Source: Juglans regia (lineage: Eukaryota; Streptophyta; Magnoliopsida; Fagales; Juglandaceae). Taken from it: 64,000 bases of DNA. The notes below the pieces were generated by a model, which saw only the letters and a list, made by a program, of their open reading frames with translations, ran no database searches and was not told where the DNA came from. The stretch's first letter is position 1. Each line of letters starts with the position of its first letter. The stretch is taken from the NCBI RefSeq assembly GCF_001411555.2, contig NC_049904.1:20101370-20165369 (forward strand), in the 5' to 3' direction. This document shows, piece by piece, positions 10,492 to 21,899 of the stretch. The position numbers and the translations under genes were made by a program.

Positions 10492-12085
10492 ATGGTTAGC
10501 ATTGCAACTACATTTGGTGAAAGTCAATCTAGCAGTCGGCCTCCACTATTTTGCAGAGACAATTACACATTCTGGAAAGCTAGAATGAGAATTTTCCTTC
10601 AATCTTAAGGTCGAGAATTTGGAGATGCATTATAAATGGAGCATATATTCCAATAAAAGTTGTTGATGGAGTAAAGGCCAAAATGAAAGAAGAAGAGTTC
10701 GATTGTGAAGAAGATAGAATTACAACATTGAATTCAACGGCTATGAATCTCCTATATAAAGCTCTTAATGGGAATGAGTTCAATAGAATAATGACTTGCA
10801 AGAAGACAAAGGAACTTTGGGATAACTTGGAAGTTACTTATGAAGGAACTTCACAAGTCAAGGAATCTAAAATTTATATTATTACTCATGAATATGAAAT
10901 GTTTAAAACGAATGATGATGAATCTATTTCTAGTATGTACATTCATTTTACTAATATCATAAACAACTTGACAGTTCTCAGCAAAATCTATTCCAACGTG
11001 GAGATAGTAAGAAAGATTTTCAACTCTACCAAAATGTTGGGAATCAAAAGTGACGGTGATTCTTGAAGCTAGAGATCTCAAGAAACTTGAAGTAAATGAA
11101 CTCAACGAGTCACTTACCACCCATGAGTACACATTGAAAAGAGGAGAAGAAGAAGGAAAGTCAAAGAAGAGTTTGGTACTTAAAGCTGTTCCTCAACAAA
11201 GCGAAAGTGATGAAGATGAGGAAACTGATGACAAAGATGAAGAACTTACGATGATAGCAAGGAAAATTAAGAGATTCTTAAAGAGAAATAAAGCTCATTC
11301 AAAGAAATCTTCCAAACCGCTTTCCAAGAAAGATACAAGTAAATATGATTATTTAACTTGTTACAAATGCAATAAGCAAGACATATCAAGGCAGATTGTC
11401 CTCTGCTATAGAAAGATCGAAGCAAGGGAAAAAAAGTAATGAAAGCTACATGGGATGATGATTCGAGCAGCTCAGACAGTGAAGCAAGTAATGGAGAATC
11501 TGCAAATCTTTGTCTTATGGCTAAAGACGACATTAAGGTAATAAATCTTGACAATATTGAAAATCCTTCATATGAGGAATTGCAAGATGTCTTAGAAGAG
11601 GTATACTACTTTTGAAAAGAAAACTTCTTCTTTAACAAACGAAATTGATATTTTAAGAAAAGAAAATATCATTTTGAAAGATAAAAATCATGAGTTGAAA
11701 AAGAAAGTGACTAGAAAAGATTGTTGAAAAATTTACAAACAGGAAAAGAAATTTTGAAAAACTTCTTGGTAATCAAAGATGTGTTTTTGACAAGGTAGGC
11801 TTGGGATACATGACAAAACAAAAATACAAACCTTATAAAAACTTCTTTGATAATCCTTCTAAATCAAAGTCTAGTATTCAAAATTCTTTTGATAAAAGAA
11901 AATTTTTCAAAGAAAGATACTATTACAATCACTCAAGTTCTTCGTATATGTTACATGCTATTTGCAATTTTTGCAATAGAAATGGTCATAATTATTATGT
12001 TTGTCCCGTTAGAAGAAAACATACAATGACTATTAGGGTTATATGGGTACCTAAAAATCTTATTTTTTCTAATACTAATAAATGA
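10492..12085 (+). pseudogene. copia gag, Sirevirus-like
   Basis: ATG at 10492 opens a gag beginning MVSIATTFGES and RDNYTFWKARMRIFL, typical of the copia DUF4219/UBN2 gag N-terminus. Frameshifts near 10600 and 11060 break it. The middle (10683-11066) carries the UBN2 core, including ELWDNLEVTYEGTSQVKESK and the YIHFTNIINNL block. A Lys/Glu/Asp-rich segment follows, then a damaged CCHC knuckle near 11360 (CYKC) and an intact one near 11965-12010 (CNFCNRNGHNYYVC). Two zinc knuckles and this gag type suit Sirevirus-type elements; that is family knowledge rather than a measured assignment. Confidence 0.85.
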
Positions 12086-12159
12086 AGGACCCAAAGAACT
12101 TGGGTACCAAGAAAAACAATTTTAATTGTTTTTGTAGGTATGCATGAAGTCCTCCATAA

Positions 12160-13280
12160 GTAAAAACAAATGGTTTTTAGATAATTGGATGTTCAAGTCA
12201 CGTGACATTTGGTGATATCAGGAAAGATCATCAAAACATACTGCAAGATGCAACCAAACAATAAAAACTTGTGAAAGATCATCCGATGGAACAAATTCTA
12301 GGAGAACCTTCATACTGAGCTAATGAATCTTGCAATATTTGCAAGATATTGAGCTAACTACTCGATTATCTCTTAGAAATATTTGCTATCATACTGCTTT
12401 TCTATCTCAAGTTGAATCCAAAAATATTGATTAAGCACTTCTTAATGAATCTTGGATTCTAGCTATGCAATAAAAGCTAAATGAATTTTAAAGAAATGAT
12501 GTTTGGATACTTGTTCCTAGACCGAAAAACTGATACAACCATTTTCATTAAACATGAAAAGGATGATATTCTTTTGATTAATATTTATGTAGATGATATA
12601 ATATTTGGTGCTACTAATGAAAATATGTGCCAAGTTTTTGTTAAAAGTATGTAGGAAGATTTTGAAATGAGCATGATGTGAGAACTTAACTTCTTACTTG
12701 AATTGTAAATCAAGTACGAAGGAAATTGGAACACCAATAAGCCCATGCACCAAACTTGACAAGGATGAAAGTGGTAAGCTAGTTGACACGAAGGTATATC
12801 GAGGTATGGTGAGAACTTAACTTCTTACTCGGATTGTAACTCAAGTACAAAGGAAATTGGAACACCAATAAGCCCATGCACCAAACTTGACAAGGATGAA
12901 AGTGGTAAGCTAGTTGACTCGAAGGTATATCGAGGTATGATTGGTAGTCTATTATTATTCATAGCAAATAGACTAGATATTATGTTCAGTGTATACTTGT
13001 ATCACGTTTTCAATCATCTCCAAAAGAATCTCATTTGATTGCAATTAAGCGCATTCTTAGATACTTGCTGGTACAATTGACCTAGGGTTATGGTATCCTA
13101 AGCACACTTCTTTCAATCTAATCAGCTACTCAGATGCAGATTAGATATCATTTTCTTCAAGATCATGTGCAGAAGGGCGATATTGTACTAGAATTCACAA
13201 GCACACATGATCAGTTGGCAGACATTTTCACAAAACCTCTGACAGATGATAGATTATGCATGATTAGAAGAGAAATATGA
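12160..13280 (+). pseudogene. remnant copia pol with deletion and tandem duplication
   Basis: Only scraps of pol remain. Near 12170 is a trace of the protease region. Integrase and most of RT are missing. From 12513 an RT tail appears, with FIKHEKDDILLI and the catalytic YVDDI at about 12585. A 131-bp tandem duplication (starts at 12680 and 12811) repeats the GTPISPCTKLDKDESGKLVD segment. RNase H follows with many stops, ending in LADIFTKPL near 13205-13230. Non-functional. Confidence 0.8.
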
Positions 13281-13335
13281 ATGATGCATGCCATGAATAT
13301 TTGTTAAACATTTTTATTTTGTTATCTCAAACGAC

Positions 13336-13776
13336 TTACAAAAACTTGAGACTTTTAGCCTCATTTTTCAAGTACTCTTGTTCTTCATACATAAACATGT
13401 TATCCTTATGTAAAGGATTAGGCAGACAAAATGAAGAGACAAGTAAGGGTTTTAAACGCTTATTCTCTTGCTTTAAGTCTCCTATTTTTTTGTTAGACTC
13501 GTGAGCAAGTTGTTGAAGTTCATAAATATTTTCATTAAACTTCTCAACCTCACGAGTCTTGGACTGCAATTGCGGGGAAAATGCGACAATGGATGATGAG
13601 TATCGAGTATAGAGACTCACAAGTTTATAAATGGCGTCATCATCTGATTTGTTAGTCAGATCATTCTCATGCTGCATCATGACACCTATGGTGGATGTAG
13701 AAATAATTGGTGGCCGAGATGCAGAATACCTCATATAATGAACACAGGGATTGTTGGAAGAAGATTGTTGAGCCAT
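13336..13776 (-). CDS. antisense ORF 1 in the copia element, coiled-coil protein
   Basis: A 146-codon open frame on the strand opposite to gag-pol, between pol and the 3' LTR. It starts MAQQSSSNNP, has a Ser/Thr-rich N-terminal third, then heptad-like stretches (about residues 60-105) such as REVEKFNENIYELQQLAHES and GDLKQENKRLK that look like a coiled coil. A TATA box (TATAAAA, minus strand; plus 13864-13870) lies about 90 bp upstream of the ATG, so it could be its own transcription unit. A diverged, broken relative lies at 14010-14419 in the same orientation. Antisense extra ORFs are known in some plant LTR retrotransposons; the function is unknown. It is the only long unbroken frame in this element. 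Confidence 0.6.
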   Translation of the reverse strand: MAQQSSSNNPCVHYMRYSASRPPIISTSTIGVMMQHENDLTNKSDDDAIYKLVSLYTRYSSSIVAFSPQLQSKTREVEKFNENIYELQQLAHESNKKIGDLKQENKRLKPLLVSSFCLPNPLHKDNMFMYEEQEYLKNEAKSLKFL

Positions 13777-13863
13777 TAAATAAAAAGCCTAGAGAGCGAG
13801 AATGCAGATGGATTTCAGAGAGCAAATAAGAGTTGATGCAAATGAAATGAAACTCAAGACTGA

Positions 13864-13870
13864 TTTTATA
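13864..13870 (-). promoter_or_regulatory. TATA box for antisense ORF 1
   Basis: CCTTATAAAATC on the minus strand, about 88-94 bp upstream of the ATG at 13776. Position and sequence fit a plant core promoter; inferred from sequence only. Confidence 0.5.
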
Positions 13871-14009
13871 AGGACGGAAACAAGAACAAGACAAGCTATC
13901 AGATTACAAGATATGCTGGATGCATATTTTATTTAGCTAAGCCAGCGAGATTAATTATAGACTGTCCCCATTTTTCTTGTAAACGCTCAACCTTTGCTAT
14001 TAGCTGCTA

Positions 14010-14419
14010 ATGTTGACTTTTTATCTATTCTCTCTCTTGTTACAACTCCTCTATTCGTGGTTGCAGGTTTTGAGCATACCAATCCACAAATTTCTGCAAC
14101 TCCTTGTTTTCTTGTTTTAATATTTTATTCTTTCTACTTTTATTAGCAAGCCTTTAATGCAACTCAGGTATTTGATTGTTAAGCCGATCAACCTCACCCA
14201 CCCTTGCCGATAACCTCCTAGACATGGTTGTAATAGCAACAACATATTGAGCACTAAGCATTCTTGATACTGCAACAACCTCAGCATCAATCTTGCTAGA
14301 AAATGCATCTATGCTCCTATCATGATGTTGACGACCTCAGGAGAGAAAATCAGTGGTTGAGGCGTAAAGGGTTCCTAATTCAAATCTGGAACATTATTGG
14401 AAGAATGTTGCTCGGCCAT
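14010..14419 (-). pseudogene. antisense ORF 2, diverged paralogue of ORF 1
   Basis: Starts with ATG at 14419 (MAEQHSSNNVP, compare MAQQSSSNNP in ORF 1) and is broken by stops and a frameshift within 40 codons. In the shifted frame the minus strand reads AEVVAVSRML, GEVDRLNNQIPELH and NKILKQENKELQKFV, which aligns with the coiled-coil part of ORF 1 (EVEKFNENIYEL, LKQENKRLK). A TATA box (plus 14504-14511, minus strand) sits about 85 bp upstream of the ATG, like ORF 1. The two units are therefore a tandem duplication of gene plus promoter, this copy having decayed. Confidence 0.6.
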
Positions 14420-14503
14420 ACTATCGTTTTGGATAAACAAGAAACTAGGTCAATAGGGAATGTGAGAATTTGTTCTGTGGGTAGCTTAAGGGTGAAAATA
14501 GTC

Positions 14504-14511
14504 TTTTTATA
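14504..14511 (-). promoter_or_regulatory. TATA box for antisense ORF 2
   Basis: TCTATAAAAAGAC on the minus strand, about 85 bp upstream of the ATG at 14419, matching the arrangement at ORF 1. Confidence 0.45.
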
Positions 14512-14996
14512 GAAACACAAAGCATTCAAATCTCTGCAAAAGATGTTAGAGTTAATCTAGGTGGGACTCGGGTGGGGCTCGAGTCCTTGTAGCTTGTGTC
14601 AGGGACCTTGGTGGCTCCGTGTTTTGCAGCACGTGTCAAGGACCCAAGCGGCTCCGTGTTTTGCGACATGTATTAGGACCAAGGCCGCTCCCAGTTTTGA
14701 GGCACTTGTCGGGACTGGGCGGCTCCAATTATTCAGCTCTCCACTGCTTCTGCAAATGCACAGTTTTGATCAGTCCATTGGCATTGCTTACTGCGGTTCC
14801 TTTTTAATGATGCCAAGAGGGATAGAAGTTTTAGACTAAAACATTAACATGCTCTTTCGAATACTTTATTTATTAAGCTTGTTTATATATGCTTGTAATT
14901 ATGTTTATCTATTGCTTGAAAAACTAACGCACATTCTCAGGGAGAGTTTAAGTATTGCTACAGGTTTCAGAGTTCTACTAAATATTTGTCATCATC

Positions 14997-15010
14997 AAAA
15001 AAAGGGAGAT
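14997..15010 (+). other. polypurine tract of the Sirevirus-like copia element
   Basis: AAAAAAAGGGAGAT directly before the LTR start TGTTGAACCC. This form is typical of Sirevirus-type copia elements. Confidence 0.8.
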
Positions 15011-16358
15011 TGTTGAACCCAAGGTTTCAAGTTTCATATAATTACATATCTACATATGGATTTTGATGGTAACAAATGAATTCAAGTATAAAGGAATATC
15101 AAACTCAAGTTGCCTACACAATGAAGCCAAGCATATCAACAAATTAAGCATGACTAAGAAATGGAACATGCTTACAAATAAAGCTATTAGAGTAATTTGT
15201 AAATCTCTTGATAAAATTTGAAATTCGATTAAGGCTCAAAATTAATATTTTCTCATAAAACATCAAATTGCATTTTTCACATGTGCATGACATATTTGAT
15301 GATTAAAAGTTTGAATTTTGAAACTTTGAAAGATGATTGATTGTCATCTTTCACATGTGCATGTTTTGTTTGAAACTTTCAAAAGTGAATGATATTTTCT
15401 TTGACAATTTCAAGAAGAAGAAACTTTGATTTGAATATTTTGAAAAGTGAATGACGTTGTCTTTCAAAATTGCGAAAAGTAAAACTTTGATTTGAATATT
15501 TTGAAAAGTGAATGATGTTGTCTTTGAGAATTTCGAAAAGTAAAATTTTAATTTGAATATTTTGAAAAGTGAATGATGTTGTCTTTGACAATTGTAAAAG
15601 GTAAAACTTTGATTTGAAAATTTTGAAAAGTGAATGATGTTGTCTTTGACAATTTCAAAAAAGTAAAAGTATGATTTGAAAATTTTGAAAACTGAATGAT
15701 GTTGTATTTGACATGTGAATCTTTTTAAAATTGAAAATGAAGTTGTATATGCCTATAAATAGCTCATTTGGGATCTTCAAATTTAGAACATATTATTGCA
15801 AATTTTACAACATTCACTCAAAGCTTTTAGTATCTCTTTTCTAAGCATTGAGCCTTAACCCTTGTTCATTTTGAAAGAGATATAGTTTTGAGCTGTATTG
15901 TTTTTATTCCACTCATTGATGAGTGTTTTCTGATAACCTACCCACTATTAACTCATGTATCAGTAAAATTGTGTATATATTCCTTGTGTGTGTAGAATGT
16001 GTTTCTACACAGGGAATAGATGTTGAATCACCACGTGTAATGTGATTGCAAGTGTACAAAGTGTTCTCCACGGATTCTTTGTAATAGTATTAATCAAATG
16101 CGTAATAGGTTTCTATCTCCACCTGAAGGAGATTGTATTGTGAATTTGAGAATCCTCAAGGGATAGCTTGAAGTGAGGACGTATGCAGTGGGGCTGAACC
16201 TCGTTAAAATACTGAGTTTGCTTCCTTTTATCCTTACTCTTTATTTTTACCATTGCATCGTATTTTATTCATATTTTATATTTATATTTCGTTTATAAGT
16301 GCAGATTTTTTAAATAAAACTCAATTCACCCCCTCTTGTGTTAGTCATCTAGGCAACA
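15011..16358 (+). repeat. 3' LTR of the Sirevirus-like copia element
   Basis: A 1,348-bp LTR from TGTTGAACCC to TAGGCAACA. A TATA box (TATAAATA) lies at 15754-15761. About 5.5 tandem units of 61 bp occupy 15384-15720. The end (TTCACCCCCTCTTGTG...CAACA) is typical of the group. No matching 5' LTR exists upstream of gag, where TRIM LTRs stand instead. Confidence 0.85.
15384..15720 (+). repeat. 61-bp tandem repeat in the U3 of the copia LTR
   Basis: Five to six units starting TGAATGATGTTGTCTTTGA and ending ATTTTGAAAAG, spaced about 61 bp, upstream of the TATA box at 15754. The position suggests enhancer-like repeats, which is inference. Confidence 0.85.
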
Positions 16359-17719
16359 AAACATATTCACAATATCTCAACAATATTCACAACAATATTT
16401 TATTAAAATTTAGAAACATACCTAGCAATATCCCTTTACAAATGACAAGTTTCAAAAATCCCCAAAAAATAATCCTTCAAACAAAAACACAATACTAGTT
16501 AGTTCAAACTAAATAATATATAGAAACATCACAACATAATTCAAAATAAACAAAAAAATATAATACTAACCTCACAATATTAAGCAAAAAACCTTTCTAA
16601 CTCTCTCTCACTCTAATATTCATTATAGGCATCGGTTGAAGGCAAATGGGATGAATTTCCTTCAACCCGTGCGTTTTATCCTTTTTTTTTTCAAAACTTC
16701 TTGACTTATTGCAAAGACTTGCAATAGGTCTATCTTACTCGAATGACGGCATTTTCAAGGCATCCTCGAGTTATTGCAGCGATATTCAGTATACATTCGC
16801 CTAATTTTTAACACTCACAAATGTTCAAATGTATAATAGTTCGTTCACGTGCGAACATTAATAATCCCCACAACAAGTACAAATTGCGTGGATTAAGTTC
16901 AAACGTATCAGTCAAAATGTTAGCACGTTTTGTTGATGATTTTACAAGTGAGGTGACCCATAATTCACGCGAGAAAGATCCCGCCAATTTTTCCATTCAC
17001 GTTAGCATATCCAGGCTTTACGTTTGCACGTCCACACATCTACATTAGAACGTTACGTTCTACATGTTCGCACGTAATATCTCAGTTTCTCTAACAATTA
17101 ATGCATGAAAAGATCTCGCCAAATTTTTAAACACATTCATACGTCAGCACAAAATATCTAAACGTAGATTTGTATTGTTCGAACGTGATTCACATATTTA
17201 TATAGTTTTTAAACAATAGTGGTTTATATATTTATATTTATTATTAGCTTAAAATTTGTTTATACATGACATTAGTTGTTAATTACACTTTAATAAACTA
17301 TATAACAACACTAGACTACTAGATATAGTATAAATGGACAAGTACATAGTATAAGTATAGTGTATATATAATATATTATTTAGTACAAATATAATGTTCG
17401 CATGTCACGGGAATTAAGTAATTGAATGTTCAAACGTTAGAATTGAAACATTCAGATGTCTTTCTCACTCATCCCTTGACGTTCGCATGTTACCACCACT
17501 TAAACGTTCAAATGTTACGTGTTTAAAAGCTCAAGTTTGAACGCGAAATGGCACAAATTCATTTTCTCTCCAAAACAACCATTCGTAGCCTTTGTCGCAT
17601 ACCGCCGCTTGCACCGTTGTCGCCACCGTCAAAATCCACCACAAACGTCAAAAAATAGGTAGGTATCCCTTTTTAACCTTTTGGTAGATTTTTTTTTTTA
17701 TGTTTAATGGAGGTTTTGG

Positions 17720-18600
17720 TGGTTGGACCTTCATCTTGATTTTTCGGCTACTGTAGAAAGCTTTCTTGAAGTTTATACTTCATTTCTACGGTACTTTTGG
17801 TCACTTTCATTGTGTTTGAGGTGTTTGGGAATGGTTGAGTCGACTCAACCATTTTTGTCTCATAACGTTCGAACGTTAGCTTCTTATGTTCGAACGTTAT
17901 TCATTCCAAATGAGGAAGAAGACATACACGTTCGCACGATTATAATGTGCGAATGTTCTATAGTATGTGTGAATGTATTGAGAGTGCGTGCGAATGTCTA
18001 TTTTATATTTTACATGTTGCATATGATTGTTGCAACAAATGTGGATCCTATGGGACATAAGGTCACATTTAGCAAGACTCGTGCACAGTTCCTTATATGA
18101 GTGGCACGTAGAAAGCCCATCGACTTGCCACTTCGTATTTTTTACGGGATCTGTTACTAGGCGAGCGTCATCTCCACGGACAACCTCCCATATGGAGTCC
18201 TTATTACCAAGCTATTATTGGCCTGGAGTGTGCAACCCAAGGTAGAGGAGTAGATGACTGACCAGATGAGCCCTATTGACATGACCACACACCGTCGAAG
18301 CATTGGATAGGGGAAGGGGCATGCTCGACGTCAGCTGGTCCTGTACCAAATCTTGTTCCTCTGACCCAGTTTGGGCCCGGTGTTGGGAGTACTAGTTAGT
18401 CGCTGACGAGTACATCTATGCGAGATGCACGACCTACTTGGATTGATGCGATGGTCTCAGATATTACTACGTACATAGCCTGAAAGATCACGCCAGTAGA
18501 ACAGAGTGTTGGAGATTTTGTCACTGATGTTCTCCATCGAATAGATATCCTAAACACAAAAGTCACCACATTGACTGACGATTTTAATAAATATGTAAAT
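17720..18600 (+). pseudogene. Transposase_32-type gene of CACTA copy A, decayed
   Basis: Matches the better-preserved copy at 47755-48350. 18000-18130 encodes HMIVATNVDPMGHKVTFSKT and RAQFLI, corresponding to HLIVATNMDPVAQKTTFSRL and RAQFFI at 47766-47850. Further on, 18267-18310 gives MSPIDMTTHRRSIG against MSPLDMTMHRRSIG. Stops and frameshifts are numerous. Like the other copy it lies near the right end of a CACTA-like element and is read towards that end. The N-terminal part found in copy C is absent; instead ACGTTCGAACGTTA-type motifs lie at 17860-17960. Confidence 0.7.
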
Positions 18601-18796
18601 AACTCGTTTTGAGTATTTTGTACTTTATTTTATCATATGTAATGAACAATATTATTTCATATATTTACTGTTTCTGAATTTCAATTCTCAATTTTTTTTT
18701 AATGTTAGCTTATACAAGTTTAATACTAAATCACTGCATTTCAATTTTCAATCTTTTTTAATTTGAAATATCTAATTTTAATATTAAATCAATTAA

Positions 18797-19030
18797 CGTT
18801 CGCACGTGAGAATCAATAATGTTCAAACGTTGGCGTAAAAAATTTTCATGTTTGCATGTAAATAGCCCCAACGTTCGAATGTCTAGCAAACGTTCTACAG
18901 TGAATATGTATACGTTCGAATGTAATGTAATTTTTCATCTACGTTTAGTGATGGTTTCCACAAACCGTCACAGAAAATGATTTTTTGTGACGGTTGGGGC
19001 ATTAATATCACAATTTACAAACCGTCACAA
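18797..19030 (+). repeat. right subterminal region of CACTA copy A
   Basis: Repeated ACGTTCGCACGT, ACGTTCGAATGT and CAAACGTT motifs (18797-18925) followed by complementary blocks AAACCGTCACAGAAAA and GTGACGGTTGGGG. Subterminal short repeats are where CACTA transposases bind in the known En/Spm systems; binding here is inferred. Confidence 0.65.
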
Positions 19031-19039
19031 AAACTAATT

Positions 19040-19274
19040 GAAAAAAACTACTATGCTGCCCAATAGTTACCGCTCCATTTGATAGCTCAATGAATTTTAT
19101 TTTTTGTGTTTTTTACTTAATGATTAAGGAAGTAATTTTTAATGTATTGATGTATTTTTTTATATTTTTTTAAAATATTTAAAATTGATAAAAAATATGA
19201 ATAAAAAAAACGCTACTTTTACACTGGCGGTCACTTGCAGCAGTAAGCTGCAAGTGGCACAGTAGTGCAGCTCA
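19040..19274. mobile_element. small MITE-like insertion in the right terminus of CACTA A
   Basis: About 235 bp flanked by the 8-bp repeat AACTAATT (19032-19039 and 19275-19282). Near its ends ACTACTATGCTGCC and GGCACAGTAGTGC are imperfect inverted repeats. An 8-bp TSD fits hAT, but the inverted repeats are not flush with the TSD. Removing it restores a right end resembling copy C. Confidence 0.5.
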
Positions 19275-19294
19275 AACTAATTTATGTTGCAGTG

Positions 19295-19690
19295 ACGCTG
19301 GTCTCAAAGAATGGATTAGTATAAAGTATTATATGTATTATTCCACACTGTACGTTTTAATTCCTACTTTGCTATAAAACAATTGATTTCTTTCTTCTCC
19401 TAAACATGATTATCGTTTGATCTATTGTGCTCCACCAGTACCCCACGCGCGGCCACTCACAGAGAGTGAAAAATGGACCATTGCTTAATTTGCCCCCACC
19501 AACTAAAACATCCCCCAATTAATATTTTATTTAAATGAGAAGAGGAAATTAGTCAAAGCAACTAGTAAACTTCAAAATTAATATGACTTTTTTAAAATTC
19601 CTATTTTTTTTCTTATTTGTAAATTTTCTTTCTTCAGATTACCTTTCAGTACATATCATCTTCACTTGATAATTTTTAAGATGGACTTTC

Positions 19691-19726
<36 letters not shown>

Positions 19727-20480
19727 TCTTGATAATTATATATATTAATGAACAACCCTTTTGTAATCAAACAATTAAAATTACAATGGAATCATTTTGA
19801 TTGTTTCTCTCTCTTCAAGCACCCATTTCATTATCAATATTGGGAATCTCAATGGCTCTCGACTTGCTTGCTTCAAGGCTCTTTCCATATACGATTCATT
19901 TGATCGATGGACACCGTACTGACCCGATCATTTTCTAGACAACAATGGTATAGCAGTTAATAATTAATGAACCATTGATCAGGGAATGATTTGATGAGTA
20001 TTGTTCCCGTCTCAGTTTTTTCAAGGTTGTCCCACATTAATATATATCATGTACGGAATAAAAGTTGTGAACTATCACATATCAAATTGGTTCTAGAAAT
20101 AGTTTTTTTTTTTTTTTCAAATTAAACTTGAGTAACTCTGCCTTGTGTCGCGTAATTCAACAAAGAAAATGTTCTTGATTAGTTAAACAATAGCGTTTTT
20201 AGTTGTTTTCTTGAGTGGATTAAACGAGAAATATTATATTTTGTTTTACCGATCGAGTGTCAAAATGTTCTTAGAATTTTGCATATAATACTTGGCATAA
20301 TGTCGGGGGTGAGAACGTACCATTGATTCAAAATTATAAGTCTAGTCTGTATAATCTCAAATCACAATTATGATTTGATTGACAACACGTTTCAGCTTGA
20401 TGCAGGTAATCTATCTATAGATAGTCAATTGATCTATGTTTGAAAAAGTCGTGCATGCATTTTGTTTTCTAAAACAAAAG
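19295..20480. other. non-coding DNA with duplicated segment D2 (left part)
   Basis: No gene recognised. 19651-19693 matches 1874-1918, and 19725-19790 (TTGATAATTATATATATTAA, then AATCAAACAATTAAAA) matches 53635-53697. A long (AT)n run lies at about 19695-19725. The rest is AT-rich without coding signal. Confidence 0.6.
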
Positions 20481-20904
20481 AATGGATGCGTTTGGTTTCA
20501 CCACCCCACGCGTGATGGTGAAATTTTTTATCTCAAATTATTAAATTCATATCAATTTAAAATATTTTTATATATGAAACTTACAATATTTTCAATTTAA
20601 AATATCTTTATACGTGTGACCTATAACTTTTTTTAATTTTTCATAAAAAATATTAAATTCATCTTAATATCCAAACATACTTTAAACTCAGTTTAGATGG
20701 ATTTTACATAACTCCTTCCACTACTCAACTCACTACTATTTATAAATAACTTAACTCAATTGAATTCAGCTAAACATCTAAACGCAGCCTAAGAAAATGG
20801 CAAGGCAAATATCACTAACATTTAAGTGCAATTGTGATGATTGAAAAATCACGTGTGCTTACATGAATCCATTCTGCTCTGCCACCAAATCCATTAACGT
20901 ACAC

Positions 20905-21310
20905 TTTACGTCCCAAATCCGATTTGGATAGCTCGTTCAAAAATCCTTAGACTTATCAAAATCCCCACTTTTTCTGGATAATGGAATGAGTGAAGGAGAG
21001 CACTTTGATGGTGTGAGAAATTGAGGATGTGTCAGCTTCCAACCAAACCTGAATTTTCAACCCAAAACGAATTAATAATCGTGATTCGATAGAAACGGGT
21101 CAAACATTAATAGAACATTCTGATTGTTGTACCCAATATTTCAGGTTGGAAATCATCGAAACATAATTTTTCTTTTGATGAATTCCAATCTAAACCTTCC
21201 TCAAACATAGAGAGAAGAGGCAGATTCAATTAGGATCGGGATTTTTGTATGTTATAAGCAAGGAAAATGATTACCTTGCAACTTTTTTATACTAATTGAA
21301 TTTTGGGCTA
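20905..21310. repeat. duplicated non-coding segment, copy D2
   Basis: Matches D1 (5672-5930) and partly D3 (50155-50285): CCCAAATCCGA...TAGCTCGTTCAAAAA, CTGGATAATGGAATGAGTG, GATTGTTGTACCCAATATTT, GATGAATTCCAATCTAAAC. No gene. 20484-20793 just upstream ends in AACATCTAAACGCAGCC and may be a degraded MITE. Confidence 0.65.
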
Positions 21311-21504
21311 TTTTTGTAAAATTGAAATTCATTTTTAATGAAGTAGCACGGTTCCCTTGATTGATTGATGGGTTATAAAATAGTTGTAAGTGTATCAAAA
21401 AGAGTAAAAACTAGAAAGGGAGAGGCAGGGAGAAGGTAGTTTTCATTAGGTTGGTGAGGCTTCTTATCCATGACTTCCAAGCATAGCCAGATGAGCAGTT
21501 TGGT

Positions 21505-21752
21505 AATTAAGTTTAGGTTTGTATATTGAGATGAATTGAATTGAATTGTAAATAATAATATTTTGTAAGTTTCATTAAGATGAGTTTAATTTTTTCAGGT
21601 TGAGATGCGTTTAATTTTTTAAATTAAAATATATGAAGTACGTTGAAATGAATTTAATTTTTTTTATGAAAAGTTAAAAAAATAGTGAGTCCTATTAATG
21701 ATTGATTTAAACTTTAAGATGAGTTGAAATGAATTGATTTATCCAAACACAA
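21505..21752. mobile_element. probable MITE remnant
   Basis: AT-rich DNA beginning near TTTAGGTTTGTATATTGAGATG and ending ATCCAAACACAACC, with internal GAGATG..GAATTTAATT blocks resembling the MITE at 35061-35252. TSD not resolved. Confidence 0.35.
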
Positions 21753-21899
21753 CCGGTCTAGCTGCCGTGGATAATGAAGCAAATTATAATTACTGTGTCT
21801 ATGACTTTGACTCTGTAAATGGGGTTGGTTTTGGAGCATATTTTGAAGAGAAAAACATCCACTATCCCTGTCGAGAATCCATACACGCCATACTCTCTT

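Larger units (their letters stand above)
8478..19294 (+). mobile_element. CACTA-like DNA transposon, copy A
   Basis: The left end CACTACAATAGAATTTGG starts at 8478 and the right end ...TATGTTGCAGTG stops at 19294. The flanks both carry ACGC (8474-8477 and 19295-19298), and the host copy at 50630-50640 is uninterrupted. Internal to both ends lie complementary ACCGTCAC/GTGACGGT motifs. The right subterminal region has repeated ACGTTCG-type motifs. A Transposase_32-type pseudogene lies near the right end. The middle is occupied by a nested TRIM/copia insertion (9607-16358), and the right TIR by a small MITE-like insertion. The Transposase_24-like gene found in copy C is not visible here. Confidence 0.8.
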
